Shown: positions 36,634 through 46,532, numbered from the stretch's first letter. The stretch is 64,000 bases of DNA from Micromonospora sp. WMMD1082 (GCF_029626175.1 NZ_JARUBM010000002.1:5597001-5661000), one strand, 5' to 3'. A program made the numbers and translations. The notes: generated from the sequence alone by a model not told the origin.

Positions 36634-37943
36634 ACGTCCGGCACGCCGTCCCGGTCGAGGTCGACCTGCTCCTTCAGGGCGATCGCCCGGTGGAACCTGT
36701 TGCGCCGCCGCAGCACCACGGTGGCCAACAGCGCCGAGATCAGCGATCCGCCCAGCACCGCGGCCTTGACGTTGCCACCGGCCACGCCGTCGGAGCCGAA
36801 GGCCAGTTCGCCGATGAGCAGCGACACGGTGAAGCCGATACCGGCCAGGAACGACACGCCGAGCAGATCCGACCAGCTGATGTCCTCGTCCAGGCTGGCC
36901 CGGGTGAACCGGGCGAGCAGGAAGGTGGAGCCGAGGACGCCGACGCACTTGCCGACGACCAGACCGAGCACGACACCCAGGACGATCGGGTCGGTGACCA
37001 CCGCGCCGAGGTCGGCGCCGCGCAGCGAGACCCCGGCGGCGAAGAACGCGAAGACGGGTACGGCGACACCGGCCGAGATCGGCCGCCACACGTGCTCCAG
37101 GTGCTCGGCGAGGCCGGGCATCGGGCGACGCGGGTCGCCGTTCCGGCCGGCGAGCACCGGCACGGTGAAGCCCAGCAGCACCCCGGCGACCGTGGCGTGC
37201 ACCCCGGAGGCGTGCACCAGCGTCCAGGCCACGAGCGCGAGCGGGACGAGCGCCCACCACCACGTGCGGCGACGCTGCACCAGCAGGCCGAACAGGGCGA
37301 TCGGGGCCAGCGCGCCGAGCAGCGGTAGCAGGCTGACGTCGTCGGTGTAGAAGACCGCGATGATGGTGATCGCGAGCAGGTCGTCGACCACGGCCAGGGT
37401 GAGCAGGAAGGCGCGCAGCCCCTGCGGCAGATGGGCCCCGATCAGGGCCAGCACCGCCAGCGCGAAGGCGATGTCGGTGGCGGTCGGGACGGCCCAGCCG
37501 CGCAGTCCCTCGCCGCCGCCGGCGACGGTGACCCCCACGTAGATCAGCGCCGGCGCCATCATGCCGCAGATCGCCGCCACCACCGGCAGCACCGCCCGGC
37601 GCGGGTCGCGCAGGTCACCGGCGACGAATGCGCGCTTCAGTTCCAGCCCGACCACGAAGAAGAAGATGGCCAACAGGCCGTCGGCGGCCCAGGTGGCCAG
37701 GTCGATGTCGAGGTGTAGCGCCGAGCCGCCGGGCCAGGGCACCCATCGCCCCAGCTCGGCGTAGGCGTCGCCCCAGGGCGAGTTGGCCCAGAGCAGGGCG
37801 AGCACGGCCCCGAAGAGCAGGAGGGCGCCACCGACGGTCTCGGTGCGCAGCACGTCGGCCACGAAGCGCGCCTCCGGCCAGGAGGTACGCGCGAAGAGGC
37901 GGCGTACGCCGCGGCGCTCGGGGCGCGGGGGCTGGTGGTTCAT
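36612..37943 (-). CDS. nhaA: Na+/H+ antiporter NhaA
   Basis: 443-residue inner-membrane antiporter, about 12 helices. Transport-site motifs are [17 protein letters not shown] (Thr132/Asp133 equivalent) and [15 protein letters not shown] (the Asp163-Asp164 pair). Also present are [17 protein letters not shown] and [13 protein letters not shown]. It exchanges Na+ or Li+ for protons, giving pH and salt tolerance. The last 22 bp overlap the convergent DUF1622 gene. Confidence 0.96.
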   Translation of the reverse strand: MNHQPPRPERRGVRRLFARTSWPEARFVADVLRTETVGGALLLFGAVLALLWANSPWGDAYAELGRWVPWPGGSALHLDIDLATWAADGLLAIFFFVVGLELKRAFVAGDLRDPRRAVLPVVAAICGMMAPALIYVGVTVAGGGEGLRGWAVPTATDIAFALAVLALIGAHLPQGLRAFLLTLAVVDDLLAITIIAVFYTDDVSLLPLLGALAPIALFGLLVQRRRTWWWALVPLALVAWTLVHASGVHATVAGVLLGFTVPVLAGRNGDPRRPMPGLAEHLEHVWRPISAGVAVPVFAFFAAGVSLRGADLGAVVTDPIVLGVVLGLVVGKCVGVLGSTFLLARFTRASLDEDISWSDLLGVSFLAGIGFTVSLLIGELAFGSDGVAGGNVKAAVLGGSLISALLATVVLRRRNRFHRAIALKEQVDLDRDGVPDVYQRPGA

Positions 37944-38250
37944 GTCCGGGGCTCATCTCGCGGTCGAAGGGCAGCACTGCACCATCGCCGACCAGGCTTC
38001 CCGGCACACCGTGCACGACCTTATCCACTGCCGACCGAAAGAACACACCGCACTTTTCCGGGCCGGAAGCGATTCCGACGGCCCGTCGGTCCGGTTGGTC
38101 ACAGCGGACGCGATCCCACTGACCCAGGAAAATACCTAACTCCGGACATAAGCCGCATGAGCCGCTTTAATGGTTTCACGAGATTGAGACGACCTTGGGG
38201 GTTTTCGTGAAGTTCTTTGGCGTTACCGGCCCGGTACGGAGGCCCGCCTG
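37944..38250. other. 307-bp divergent intergenic region
   Basis: Lies between divergent nhaA and the tyrosine autokinase gene and must hold both promoters. The middle (38110-38215) is AT-richer than the window average. An SD GGAGG (38238-38242) precedes the kinase ATG. I see no repeat or operator I would name. Confidence 0.45.
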
Positions 38251-39717
38251 ATGGACCTGTACCGCCAACTACGCCTCGTGCGCCGGCACTGGTGGATCGT
38301 CCTGGTCACGCTCATGGTGGCCCTGGGCGTGACCGCCCTGGTCACCGTCCGGGCCCAGCCCCGCTACGTCGCCTCGGTCACCTTCTTCGTCACCACGCCG
38401 AGCCAGGGTGTCACGGACGCCTACCAGGGCGGCCTCTTCCTCCAGCAGCGGGTGAAGTCCTACGCGGAGCTGCTGACCAGCGACCGGCTGGCACAGGCCG
38501 CGGTGGCCGACAGCCAACTGGGGCTGACCGCCGAGGAGGTCCAGCGCCGGGTCAGCACCTCCACCGAGACCGGCACGGTCCTGCTCCGGGCGTCGGTGAC
38601 CGACACCGACCAGACCCGGGCCCTGCGGGTCAGCGAGGCGCTCTCGGCGAAGTTCGTCGAACTCGTGCAGAAGGTCGAGGCGCGGCCGGACGGCAGCCCC
38701 GGGCCGATCAAGATCGAGGTCGTCAGCGGGCCCCGGGTCACGCCCACCCCGGTCTCGCCGCAGCCGGTCCGGAACACCGCCATCGGCGCCCTGCTCGGCC
38801 TGCTGGCCGGCGTCGGCCTGGCGATCCTGCGCGGCATGGCCGACGTGCGGCTGCGCGACGCCGCCGGGCTGCAACGCGTGACCGGCAGCCCGCTGCTCGG
38901 CGAGATTCCGATCGACACCGCCGCACGCTCGGCCCCGTTGATCGTGGGCGACGCCGCGACCTCGGCGCGGGCCGAGGCGGTTCGCAAACTCAGGACCAAC
39001 CTGCGCTTCGTCGACGTGCACGAGCCGGCGCGGGTCATCGCCGTCACCAGCGCCCTGCAGGGCGAGGGCAAGACCACGCTGTCGTGCAACCTGGCGATCG
39101 CCCTGGCCGAGGCGGGCTGGCGGGTCCTGCTGGTCGACGCCGACCTGCGTCGGCCGAAGGTCGACGACTACCTGGGCATCGACGCCGGGGTGGGGCTGAC
39201 CGACGTGCTGGTCGGCGACGTGCACGTGGGCGACGTGGTCCAGCGCTGGGGCGACAAGTCCCTGCTCGTGCTGCCGAGCGGCTCGGCCCCGCCCAACCCG
39301 AGCGAGCTGCTCGGCTCGAAGGCCATGTCGGACCTGCTGCTGGCCCTGCGCGAGTCCGCCGACATCGTCATCATCGACACCGCGCCGCTGCTCGCGGTCA
39401 CCGACGGTGTGGTGGTCGCGGTGCAGGCCGACGGCGCTCTGCTGGTCACGCAGCAGGGACGTACCTCCCGGGCGCAGGTGGCGGCGGCGGCCCGGGCGTT
39501 GCACTCGGTCTCGGTGCGGCTGCTCGGCTGCGTGCTGAACATGGCCCGGGTGCCCAAGACCGAGGCGTACCAGTACGAGGCATACCGCGTGGTCGCCGCC
39601 GCGTCGGGCGCCCAGACGGTGCCCACGGACCGGGCATCGGCCGGCCGGCACGCCGAGCACGCGCAGGCCGCCGAGACGAGCGACCACACCCAGGAACTCA
39701 CCCGGCTGCCCCGATGA
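38251..39717 (+). CDS. polysaccharide co-polymerase / BY-type tyrosine autokinase
   Basis: 488 residues, a Wzz-like chain-length domain fused to a bacterial tyrosine kinase. TM1 at 15-35 (HWWIVLVTLMVALGVTALVTV), extracytoplasmic Wzz domain, TM2 near 175-195 (AIGALLGLLAGVGLAIL), then the kinase with Walker A SALQGEGKTTLSCN, Walker A' LLVDADLRRP and Walker B VIIDTAP. The C-terminal tyrosine cluster is short (EAYQYEAYR), so autophosphorylation sites are few. It controls capsule or exopolysaccharide chain length together with the phosphatase next door. Confidence 0.93.
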   Translation: MDLYRQLRLVRRHWWIVLVTLMVALGVTALVTVRAQPRYVASVTFFVTTPSQGVTDAYQGGLFLQQRVKSYAELLTSDRLAQAAVADSQLGLTAEEVQRRVSTSTETGTVLLRASVTDTDQTRALRVSEALSAKFVELVQKVEARPDGSPGPIKIEVVSGPRVTPTPVSPQPVRNTAIGALLGLLAGVGLAILRGMADVRLRDAAGLQRVTGSPLLGEIPIDTAARSAPLIVGDAATSARAEAVRKLRTNLRFVDVHEPARVIAVTSALQGEGKTTLSCNLAIALAEAGWRVLLVDADLRRPKVDDYLGIDAGVGLTDVLVGDVHVGDVVQRWGDKSLLVLPSGSAPPNPSELLGSKAMSDLLLALRESADIVIIDTAPLLAVTDGVVVAVQADGALLVTQQGRTSRAQVAAAARALHSVSVRLLGCVLNMARVPKTEAYQYEAYRVVAAASGAQTVPTDRASAGRHAEHAQAAETSDHTQELTRLPR

Positions 39718-39744
39718 GCGTGCGCAGCGAGCGAATCATCGGGC

Positions 39745-40332
39745 TCAGTGCGATGGTGCCTCGTCGCGGCGCAGAGCGTAGGGAGGTGCTTCGATGAGCG
39801 CCGCCAGAGGGCGCAACGCGCGGTCGATCTCCTCCGCGCAGCGTCGGAAGTCCTCGGGCGTACCGCTCACCGGATCCCGCAGGTCGTCGGCCTCCCCGGG
39901 GGCGGGTTGCAGCCGCCCCCGGGCCAGGGCCGCGGCGGCCACCGCGGCCTGCACCGGGTCGCCGGGCTCGTCCACCGGCGGCTCGACGGCGGCGGCGAGC
40001 CGACCGAACTGGCGCAGGGTGAACGTCCGGTGCAGCGCCGCGGGCGCCAGTGCGGTGCAGATCGAGCGCTGGCGCCGGGTGGCGGTCAGCACCAGCGTCG
40101 CGCCGGTGAGGTGCTCCGGCAGCAACCGTCGACTGCGGAAGGACGCCGGATCCTCGCCGGTCTCCGCCGCGATCTCCGCCGCGTACGGATGCATGGCCAG
40201 GCCCTCGACGGCGTCGGTGCCGGCGCTGGTCACCAGCACCGGACGGCCGGCGAGCAGGCGACGCGCGGCGTACTCGGCCATCGGTGACCGGCACAGGTTG
40301 GCGTGGCAGACGAACAGCACCCCGTTGGCCAT
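39745..40332 (-). CDS. low-molecular-weight protein tyrosine phosphatase
   Basis: 195 residues. P-loop C-x5-R in VCHANLCRSPMAEYAARRLL at residues 8-27; catalytic-acid region DPVSGTPEDFRRCAEEI near the C terminus. It would dephosphorylate the neighbouring BY-kinase, the standard Wzb/Wzc-type pairing. It is convergent with the kinase gene and divergent from the glycosyltransferase. ATG 40332 follows GAGGGGG. Family members are usually about 150-165 residues; the extra length is an insertion after the P-loop half. Confidence 0.92.
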   Translation of the reverse strand: MANGVLFVCHANLCRSPMAEYAARRLLAGRPVLVTSAGTDAVEGLAMHPYAAEIAAETGEDPASFRSRRLLPEHLTGATLVLTATRRQRSICTALAPAALHRTFTLRQFGRLAAAVEPPVDEPGDPVQAAVAAAALARGRLQPAPGEADDLRDPVSGTPEDFRRCAEEIDRALRPLAALIEAPPYALRRDEAPSH

Positions 40333-40494
40333 GTGGAACCCCCTCGACGACGCGATCGCGGGCGGTAGCACCGCGACGAGAAGCGGTCGCCGGTGGCGCC
40401 CGCCCCGGGAGGGGATGCCGGAATCGTACGCAGCCGCGGCGCCCACGGTCCCGGGCGGCGCGCCGAACCGGCGGGCCGGGACGGAGGTGTGACG

Positions 40495-41748
40495 GTGCGG
40501 ATCGGGATCCTGACTTACCACTTCCCGCCGGAACCGGCGTTCATCCCCGGCAGCCTGGCCGAGGAACTGGCCGGGCGGGGTCACGAGGTGCGGGTGCTCA
40601 CCGGCTTTCCCGACTACCCGGGCGGGCACGTCTACCCGGGCTGGCGGCAGCGCTGGCACCACGAGACCCGCAGCCGGGGGCTGACCGTGCGCCGGGTGCC
40701 CCGGTACAGCACCGGTGATGCCACCGCGCGCGGCCGGATGGCCTCCTGGCTCTCCTTCGCCGGCAGCGCGGCGCTGGTGGGGCGCCGATTTCTCGCCGGC
40801 GTCGACGTGCTGTACGTGCACCAGCCGCCGGCGGCGGCGTTCGCCTCGGCGGCCCTGCTGCGCCTGCTCGGCCCCGTGCCGGTGGTCCTGCACGTGCCGG
40901 ACGTGTGCGCCGAGGAGGCGCCGGAGGGCGTCGACGACGGCCGCTGGGCCGGGCGGGTCCGCGCGGCCATGGCCCGGACCTATCGGGCCGCCACCGCGAT
41001 CGCGGTGACCGCGCCGTCGCTGCGCGACGCGGTCGTGGCGACCGGGATCGATCGGGCGCGGGTCCGGGTGGTGCTCAACTGGACCGACGAGCGCATCTTC
41101 CGTCCGGCACAGGCCAGCGCGGCCGCGCGCCGACTGGTCCGCCGCGACGAGCGGTGCGTCGTGATGCACGCCGGCACCATCGGGGCGCGGCAGGGGCTGG
41201 AGACCGCGGTACGGGCCGCGGCGGCCCTGGGCGACACCGCGGACCTGGTCCTGGTGGGTTCGGGTGCCGACGAGCGGCGGGTGCGGGGGCTCGCCGCCGA
41301 CCTGCGGGCCGACAACGTCCGGTTCGTCGACCGGCGGTCCCCGCTGGACATGCCCGAGCTGTACGCCGCCGCCGACTACCAGCTGGTGATGCTGCGTGAC
41401 CTGCCGGAGTTGCGCAGCACCGTGCCGGACAAGCTCCAGGCGGCGCTGTCGTGCGGGGCGCCGGTGGTCGCCTCGGCCGGCGGGGACACCGCCGCCCTGG
41501 TCGAGCGGACCCGGGCGGGGCTGTCCTGCCCGCCCGAGGACTGGGCCAGCCTGGCGGACCGGTTCTGGCTGGCGGCGCACATCCCCGCCCCGGCACGGGC
41601 CGAGATGGGCCGGCGCGGCCGGGAGGCGTACCTGCGGGACATGTCGCTGCCGGCCGGGGTGGACCGGATAGAGGAGCTGCTGCGGGACGCGGCGGCCGGC
41701 GGCACCACCCGGGACATGAATCACGACCGAATCTCGCATAACGGCTAA
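40495..41748 (+). CDS. GT4-type glycosyltransferase (WcaI-like)
   Basis: 417-residue GT-B fold glycosyltransferase. N-terminal MRIGILTYHFPPE with ELAGRGHEVRVLTGFPDYPGG; VLHVPDVCAEEA; hinge region VVMHAGTIGARQGLETAV; C-terminal donor motif PELYAAADYQLVMLRD then VPDKLQAALSCGAPVVAS. It resembles the colanic-acid WcaI group acting early in surface polysaccharide assembly. GTG 40495 is preferred because GGAGG sits 7 nt upstream; GTG 40489 is too close to it. Confidence 0.88.
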   Translation: MRIGILTYHFPPEPAFIPGSLAEELAGRGHEVRVLTGFPDYPGGHVYPGWRQRWHHETRSRGLTVRRVPRYSTGDATARGRMASWLSFAGSAALVGRRFLAGVDVLYVHQPPAAAFASAALLRLLGPVPVVLHVPDVCAEEAPEGVDDGRWAGRVRAAMARTYRAATAIAVTAPSLRDAVVATGIDRARVRVVLNWTDERIFRPAQASAAARRLVRRDERCVVMHAGTIGARQGLETAVRAAAALGDTADLVLVGSGADERRVRGLAADLRADNVRFVDRRSPLDMPELYAAADYQLVMLRDLPELRSTVPDKLQAALSCGAPVVASAGGDTAALVERTRAGLSCPPEDWASLADRFWLAAHIPAPARAEMGRRGREAYLRDMSLPAGVDRIEELLRDAAAGGTTRDMNHDRISHNG

Positions 41749-41833
41749 TAGCGTCATTAACCCACCAGTTTCGCCGTTAAGTGTTAAGAACGTATGTGGT
41801 CTTCTGTCCGTTTTCGACGAGTTGGAGTGTGGT

Positions 41834-43618
41834 GTGACGGAGAGCGAGAGCCCTCGTCGTCGGGCCAGCCGGCGTCGCCGCCGTCGGCGTGCGCGGCTGC
41901 GCCGCGCCCTGCTCACCACGCTCGTGGTCGGCTCGCTGGTGCTGGGCCTGGCCGGCTGGGTCGGTCTGCGCGGCTGGCAGGCCCGCGCCCACCTGGTCAA
42001 CGCGGCCGGGCTGGCCGGCGAACTGAGCGCCCACCTGGTCGGTGGCGACACCGCCCGCGCCCAGCGGACGCTCGCCGCGTTGCAGGAGCAGTCCGGGGCG
42101 GCCCGCCGGGCCACCGGGGATCCCGGTTGGTGGCTCGGCCGGCAGACCCCGATCGCCGGGGCGAATCTCTCCGCGGTCCGGCAGATCGCCATCGCCATCG
42201 ACGATCTCGCCCGTCAGGCGTTCCCGGCGCTGCTCCGCGTCGACCTCGGTGACCTGGTGCCCCAGGAGGGGCGGCTCGACGTCTCCGGGCTGCGCGCCGT
42301 CACCGACGAGCTGGTCGCGGTCGACGCGACCGTGCAGCAGGCCCGTACGGAGTTGGCCGAGGTCTCCGGGGACCGGCTGGTCGGGCAGGTCCGGCGCGCC
42401 CTGGAGGACCTGCGCGGTGAGATCGACCGACTGGCCGCGATGACCTCGGCGGCCGACCGGGCCAGTCGCCTGCTGCCGCCGCTGCTCGGCGTCGACGGTC
42501 CGCGACGCTACCTGCTGGTGTCGCAGAACTCGGCGGAGCTGCGCGCGACCGGCGGCATGTTCGGCGCGTACGCGGTGATCGAGGCGGACCAGGGCCGGGT
42601 CAAGATGGGCGCGCAGGGCAGCAGTTCGAGCCTCGGCCGGTTCGTGAAGCCGCTGAAGATCTCGAAGGAGCTGCGGGCCCTCTGGGGGGACCTGCCCGGC
42701 ATCTATCCGGCGGACGTGAACCTGAGCCCGCACTTCCCGACCGCCGCCTCGCTGTACCGGGAGATGTACCGCCGGCACAGCGGAGTGACCGTCGACGGTG
42801 TCCTCGCCGTCGACCCGGTGGTGCTGTCGTACCTGCTGAAGGCCACCGGGCCGGTACGGGTGCCGGGCGGGGTGTCGCTAAGTGCCGAGAACGCGGTGCG
42901 GACGCTGCTCAACGACGCGTATCAGCGGATGGCTCCGGAGGAGCAGGACAGCTTCTTCGCGGCCGCGGCCGCCACGGTGTTCGACACCCTGTTCGCGAGG
43001 AACGTGCACCCGAATGGGTTACTGTCCGCATTTGACCGCTCTATACAAGAACGTCGGATATTGTTCTGGAGTGCCCGACCGGAGGAACAGCGGACATTCG
43101 GCGACAGCCGGATGGCCGGGACGCTTCCGGAACAGGACACCGTGCCGACGGTCGGCGTGTTCCTCAACGACGGCAGCGGCGCGAAGCTCGGCTACTACCT
43201 CCGACAGACCGCCGACCTGACGGTCGGCGACTGCCACGCCGACGGTCGCCGCGAGTTGAACCTCAGGGTGACGCTCCGGTCCACCGCACCGGCCTCGGGG
43301 CTCAGCAAGTCGGTCCTCGGCCTGGGGCGGACCGGGGACCCGTACACCGTCCGGACGCTCGTGTCGGTGTACGGCCCGGCCGGCGGGTCGGTGCTCGACA
43401 CCCACCTCGACGGCGCCGAGACCTCCGTGGGTAACGGCACGGAGCGGCGCCGGCAGGTCGCCACCGTGAACGTCGAGGTCGGCCCGGGCGGGGCCCGAAC
43501 GCTGGAGGTCTCGCTGCTGACGGGCAAGACGGACAGCGGGGCTGCCGAGCTGTGGCTGACCCCGACCGCCACCCCATGGACCACCCAAGTTGTTACCGCA
43601 CCCAGCTGTTCTCAGTAG
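41834..43618 (+). CDS. DUF4012 membrane-anchored protein of the polysaccharide locus
   Basis: 594 residues. A very Arg-rich cytosolic start (RRRASRRRRRRRARLRR), one TM helix (LLTTLVVGSLVLGLAGWVGL), then an extracytoplasmic DUF4012 domain: RRYLLVSQNSAELRATGGMFGAYAVI and DGVLAVDPVVLSYLLKATGPV. DUF4012 proteins occur in exopolysaccharide clusters and are structurally related to LytR-CpsA-Psr ligases in some descriptions, but their reaction is not known. GTG 41834 follows TTGGAG. The region around 43000-43080 is locally less GC-biased. Confidence 0.88.
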   Translation: MTESESPRRRASRRRRRRRARLRRALLTTLVVGSLVLGLAGWVGLRGWQARAHLVNAAGLAGELSAHLVGGDTARAQRTLAALQEQSGAARRATGDPGWWLGRQTPIAGANLSAVRQIAIAIDDLARQAFPALLRVDLGDLVPQEGRLDVSGLRAVTDELVAVDATVQQARTELAEVSGDRLVGQVRRALEDLRGEIDRLAAMTSAADRASRLLPPLLGVDGPRRYLLVSQNSAELRATGGMFGAYAVIEADQGRVKMGAQGSSSSLGRFVKPLKISKELRALWGDLPGIYPADVNLSPHFPTAASLYREMYRRHSGVTVDGVLAVDPVVLSYLLKATGPVRVPGGVSLSAENAVRTLLNDAYQRMAPEEQDSFFAAAAATVFDTLFARNVHPNGLLSAFDRSIQERRILFWSARPEEQRTFGDSRMAGTLPEQDTVPTVGVFLNDGSGAKLGYYLRQTADLTVGDCHADGRRELNLRVTLRSTAPASGLSKSVLGLGRTGDPYTVRTLVSVYGPAGGSVLDTHLDGAETSVGNGTERRRQVATVNVEVGPGGARTLEVSLLTGKTDSGAAELWLTPTATPWTTQVVTAPSCSQ

Positions 43619-43631
43619 GAGGGAACGAACC

Positions 43632-44258
43632 ATGCGGCTATCCCGCATCATCATGGCGCTCTCGGTCGGTCTGGCCGTGGTGGCCGTGCCGACCGCGGCG
43701 GGGGCGGCGCAGCCGCAGCCGGCGCCAACAGTCACCGATACGCCCCAGCCACCGCCCTATCCGCCGGTGCTCGCCTCGCTGACGGTGAACCGACCCACCA
43801 TCTTCCTGGGTGAGACGGTCATCCTCACCGGCCGCAACTTCGGGCCGAACGAGACGGTGGACATCGTGGTCTCGGTGACGCCGCTGGCCGCGCCGGCCGC
43901 CGGCACGGCCCGCCGCAGCGACGGCAGCACGGTCGCTATGGCACCGGTGGCCTTCCAGGCCAGCGCGCCGCTGAGCTTCACCGCTCGGACCAACGCGCAG
44001 GGCGTCTTCACCCGGCGGTACACGCCGTCGGTGACCGGCCTGCTCACCTTCACCGCGACCGGCCGGGAGTCCGGCCGGACCGCCACGACCGAGCTGCGGG
44101 TGCTGCACAAGAAGAAGCCGCACCTGCCGGTCACGGGCAGCAGCCTGGGCACGCCGATGAAGGTCGGTGGTGGTCTCGTGGCCGCCGGCGCGGTCCTGCT
44201 GCTCGGCACCGTGCTGTGGCGGCGGCGCAACCGCTTCGGTGCCGGTGGCGCGCACTGA
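43632..44258 (+). CDS. LPxTG-type cell-wall-anchored surface protein
   Basis: 208 residues. A signal peptide ending AAGAAQ; an Ig-like/TIG-like beta domain (about 50-150, LTVNRPTIFLGETVILTGRN); a basic stretch HKKKPH; then the sorting signal LPVTG followed by a hydrophobic helix (GGGLVAAGAVLLLGTVLW) and the RRRNR tail. A sortase should cut within LPVTG and attach it to peptidoglycan. No sortase gene is in the window. It follows the DUF4012 gene by 13 bp with its own AGGAGGGA, so they form an operon. Confidence 0.9.
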   Translation: MRLSRIIMALSVGLAVVAVPTAAGAAQPQPAPTVTDTPQPPPYPPVLASLTVNRPTIFLGETVILTGRNFGPNETVDIVVSVTPLAAPAAGTARRSDGSTVAMAPVAFQASAPLSFTARTNAQGVFTRRYTPSVTGLLTFTATGRESGRTATTELRVLHKKKPHLPVTGSSLGTPMKVGGGLVAAGAVLLLGTVLWRRRNRFGAGGAH

Positions 44259-44286
44259 TCCAGCACTCCGGGCAGGGCCCGGACAA

Positions 44287-44304
44287 GACACCGGTACCGG
44301 TGTC
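44287..44304. terminator. 18-bp perfect palindrome after the LPxTG gene
   Basis: GACACCGGTACCGGTGTC, 28 bp after the stop; part of it (CACCGGTACC) recurs at 44323. Most likely the end of the polysaccharide-locus transcript. Confidence 0.5.
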
Positions 44305-44398
44305 CGCCGTTCCCTCGGCGGGCACCGGTACCCGTGTGTCCGGCTCCGGTCGGTCACCGCCGTCCGGCTCACCGGACCCGTAGCGTTCACTGGTCGTC

Positions 44399-44785
44399 GT
44401 GGACGAGACGATCTGGCAGGCGGTGCGGACCGCGCGTGGCTGGTTGGACGAGGCGAACGGCACCGGGCAGGCGGAGCTGACCTGTCGCATGCTGAAGCTG
44501 ACCGAGGAGGCGGGCGAGGTGGCCGGCGCCTGGATCGGGCTGCTCGGCCAGAACCCCCGCAAGGGCGTCACCCACACCCGGGAGGACGTGGCGGCGGAGC
44601 TGGCCGACGCCGCGTTCACCGCCCTGGTCGCCATCGAGAGCCTGGGCCTCGATGCCCGCGCGGTGCTGGGGCGCTGCGCCGGCAAGGTCGCCGAGCGAGT
44701 GGGCGAGCGGCCCGGCGCCAGCGGTGCGAACCCGGGCCCGCGGGAGTCCGGTCCGGCCGGGCGCGGCGGCGCCGAACGGGCGTAG
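44399..44785 (+). CDS. MazG-like nucleotide pyrophosphohydrolase
   Basis: 128 residues. All-alpha NTP-PPase signature: MLKLTEEAGEVAGAWIG (E-E-x-x-E metal site) and EDVAAELADAAFTALVAIE (second acidic site E/D-x3-D). It would hydrolyse an (d)NTP or related nucleotide to a monophosphate and pyrophosphate, a house-cleaning role. The C-terminal 25 residues are Gly/Pro-rich. The start is GTG 44399. Confidence 0.85.
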   Translation: MDETIWQAVRTARGWLDEANGTGQAELTCRMLKLTEEAGEVAGAWIGLLGQNPRKGVTHTREDVAAELADAAFTALVAIESLGLDARAVLGRCAGKVAERVGERPGASGANPGPRESGPAGRGGAERA

Positions 44786-44794
44786 GGTCGGCCT

Positions 44795-45769
44795 GTGGAG
44801 CGTACCGAGTCGATGCCCGCGCAGACCCGACCTCCCGGTGTGGCGACCGTCGACCCCGGCAGCGTCCTGCTGCCCGGCCACGACGTGCCGCTGGGCCGCT
44901 ACACCACGGTGCGCCGGCTGTTGCCGCAGCGCACCCGGCGCCTGGTCGGGGCCTGGTGCTTCGTCGACCACTTCGGGCCCGACGACGTGGCGCAGCGGCC
45001 GGGCATGGAGGTGCCGCCGCACCCGCACACCGGGTTGCAGACCGTGACCTGGCTGCTCGACGGCGAGATCCTGCACCGCGACAGCCTCGGCAACGAGCAG
45101 CCGATCCGCCCCGGCCAGCTCAACGTGATGACCTCCGGCCACGGCATCGCGCACTCCGAGCGCTCGCCGGCCGAGCATCCGCCGCTGATGCACGGCGTAC
45201 AGCTGTGGGTGGCGCTGCCGGACCCGGCCCGGGCCGGCGCGGCCGACTTCGCCCACCACGCCGAGTTGCCCCGGTGGCGCGACGGCGACCTGGACGTCAC
45301 CCTGCTGGTCGGGGAACTCGCCGGCGAACGCTCGCCGGCCCGGGTGCACACCCCGCTGCTCGGCGCGCAGCTGGAGCTGGCCGGGGCGGGAGCGGTCGCG
45401 CTGCCGTTGCGGCGCGACTTCGAGTACGCGCTGCTCGCCCTCGACGGGGCCGCCGAGGTCGACGGCGTGCCGCTCGCACCCGGTGCGCTGCTCTGGCTCG
45501 GCACGGGACGGGACACGTTCGCCGCGCGCGGCGAACCCGGCACCCGGCTGATGCTGCTCGGCGGCACACCGTTCGAGGAGCCGCTGGTGATGTGGTGGAA
45601 CTTCGTCGGCCGCAGCCACGAGGAGATCGTCGCCGCGCGGGAGGACTGGATGGCCGGGCGGCGCTTCGGCGCCGTCGCCGCCGACCCGGACCCGCCGCTG
45701 CCCGCGCCGACGCTGCCCACCACCCGGCTCAAGGCCCGCGACCGGTCCGGCGGCTTCCGGGACTCGTGA
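44795..45769 (+). CDS. pirin-family bicupin protein
   Basis: 324 residues. Pirin metal-site motifs in the N-terminal cupin: HPHTGLQTVTWLLDGEILHR and MTSGHGIAHSE; the C-terminal pirin domain has FEYALLALDGAAEV and TRLMLLGGTPFEEP. Bacterial pirins act as quercetinase-like dioxygenases or regulators of metabolic enzymes; which applies is unknown. GTG 44795 is 6 nt after TAGGGT (44783-44788), so leaderless. Its -10 box overlaps the end of the MazG-like gene. Confidence 0.9.
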   Translation: MERTESMPAQTRPPGVATVDPGSVLLPGHDVPLGRYTTVRRLLPQRTRRLVGAWCFVDHFGPDDVAQRPGMEVPPHPHTGLQTVTWLLDGEILHRDSLGNEQPIRPGQLNVMTSGHGIAHSERSPAEHPPLMHGVQLWVALPDPARAGAADFAHHAELPRWRDGDLDVTLLVGELAGERSPARVHTPLLGAQLELAGAGAVALPLRRDFEYALLALDGAAEVDGVPLAPGALLWLGTGRDTFAARGEPGTRLMLLGGTPFEEPLVMWWNFVGRSHEEIVAAREDWMAGRRFGAVAADPDPPLPAPTLPTTRLKARDRSGGFRDS

Positions 45770-45805
45770 GGGACTAGTCGCCCCGGGTGCGGGTAACGGC
45801 CGCTC

Positions 45806-46468
45806 ATGCCCACCACGCCCGCCACCATCGAGGACCGCAAGCGGCTGGCACGCCGGCTCGCCGGCAGCGGCCGGGGGTTCGCCGAGCAGTACGGCTTCCG
45901 GGTCACCAACAACCCCGCCAGCCTGTTCCAGCTGCTCTGCCTCGCGATCCTGCTCGCCCGCCGGGGCGACTTCCGGCGCGCCCTGGACAGCGCGCACGCG
46001 CTGCCCGGTGCGGGCTGGGACAGCGCGGCCCGGTTGTCCCGTTCGCTGCCCGCCGAACGGGCCCGGGTGCTGCGCGACAGCGGTCAGCGCGGTGACGTCG
46101 ACGCGCTGGCCGACCTGCTGGGTGACCTGGCCCGCACCGTGGTCGAGCGGTACGGCGGCGACCTGCGGCGACTGCGGTCGGCGGCGCACCGCGACCCGAC
46201 GCGCGAACGGGCCCTGCTCACCGCGCTGCCCGGGGTGGACGGCCAGGTGGCGGACCTGTTCCTGCGCGAGGCGCAGGCGTTGTGGGGGGAGGTCGCGCCG
46301 GTGGCCGACCGGCGTGCGCTGACGGCGGCGCGGCGGCTCGGGCTGGGGCGTTCCGCCGAGGATCTCGCCGGGCTGGCCGGTGGGGGAGAGTCGGAACGAC
46401 TCGCCTGGCTGGTCGGTGCCCTCGCCCGGGTCGACCTGGAACGACGATACGCGGAGCTGGCGGGATGA
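45806..46468 (+). CDS. endonuclease III-like HhH protein
   Basis: 220-residue all-helical protein resembling the endonuclease III / HhH-GPD DNA glycosylase fold. NPASLFQLLCLAILLARRGD matches the family's first helices, and LLTALPGVDGQVADLFLREA is the helix-hairpin-helix. It lacks the four-cysteine Fe-S cluster, and the usual catalytic Lys after the HhH is not evident (ALWGEV), so enzymatic activity is unproven. It follows the pirin gene by 36 bp. Confidence 0.75.
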   Translation: MPTTPATIEDRKRLARRLAGSGRGFAEQYGFRVTNNPASLFQLLCLAILLARRGDFRRALDSAHALPGAGWDSAARLSRSLPAERARVLRDSGQRGDVDALADLLGDLARTVVERYGGDLRRLRSAAHRDPTRERALLTALPGVDGQVADLFLREAQALWGEVAPVADRRALTAARRLGLGRSAEDLAGLAGGGESERLAWLVGALARVDLERRYAELAG

Positions 46469-46532
46469 AGCTCTTTGTCGGCACCCCTCATCCGTTCGGA
46501 CGATGGCGTGCGGTAACCTGATCGCAGTAACA

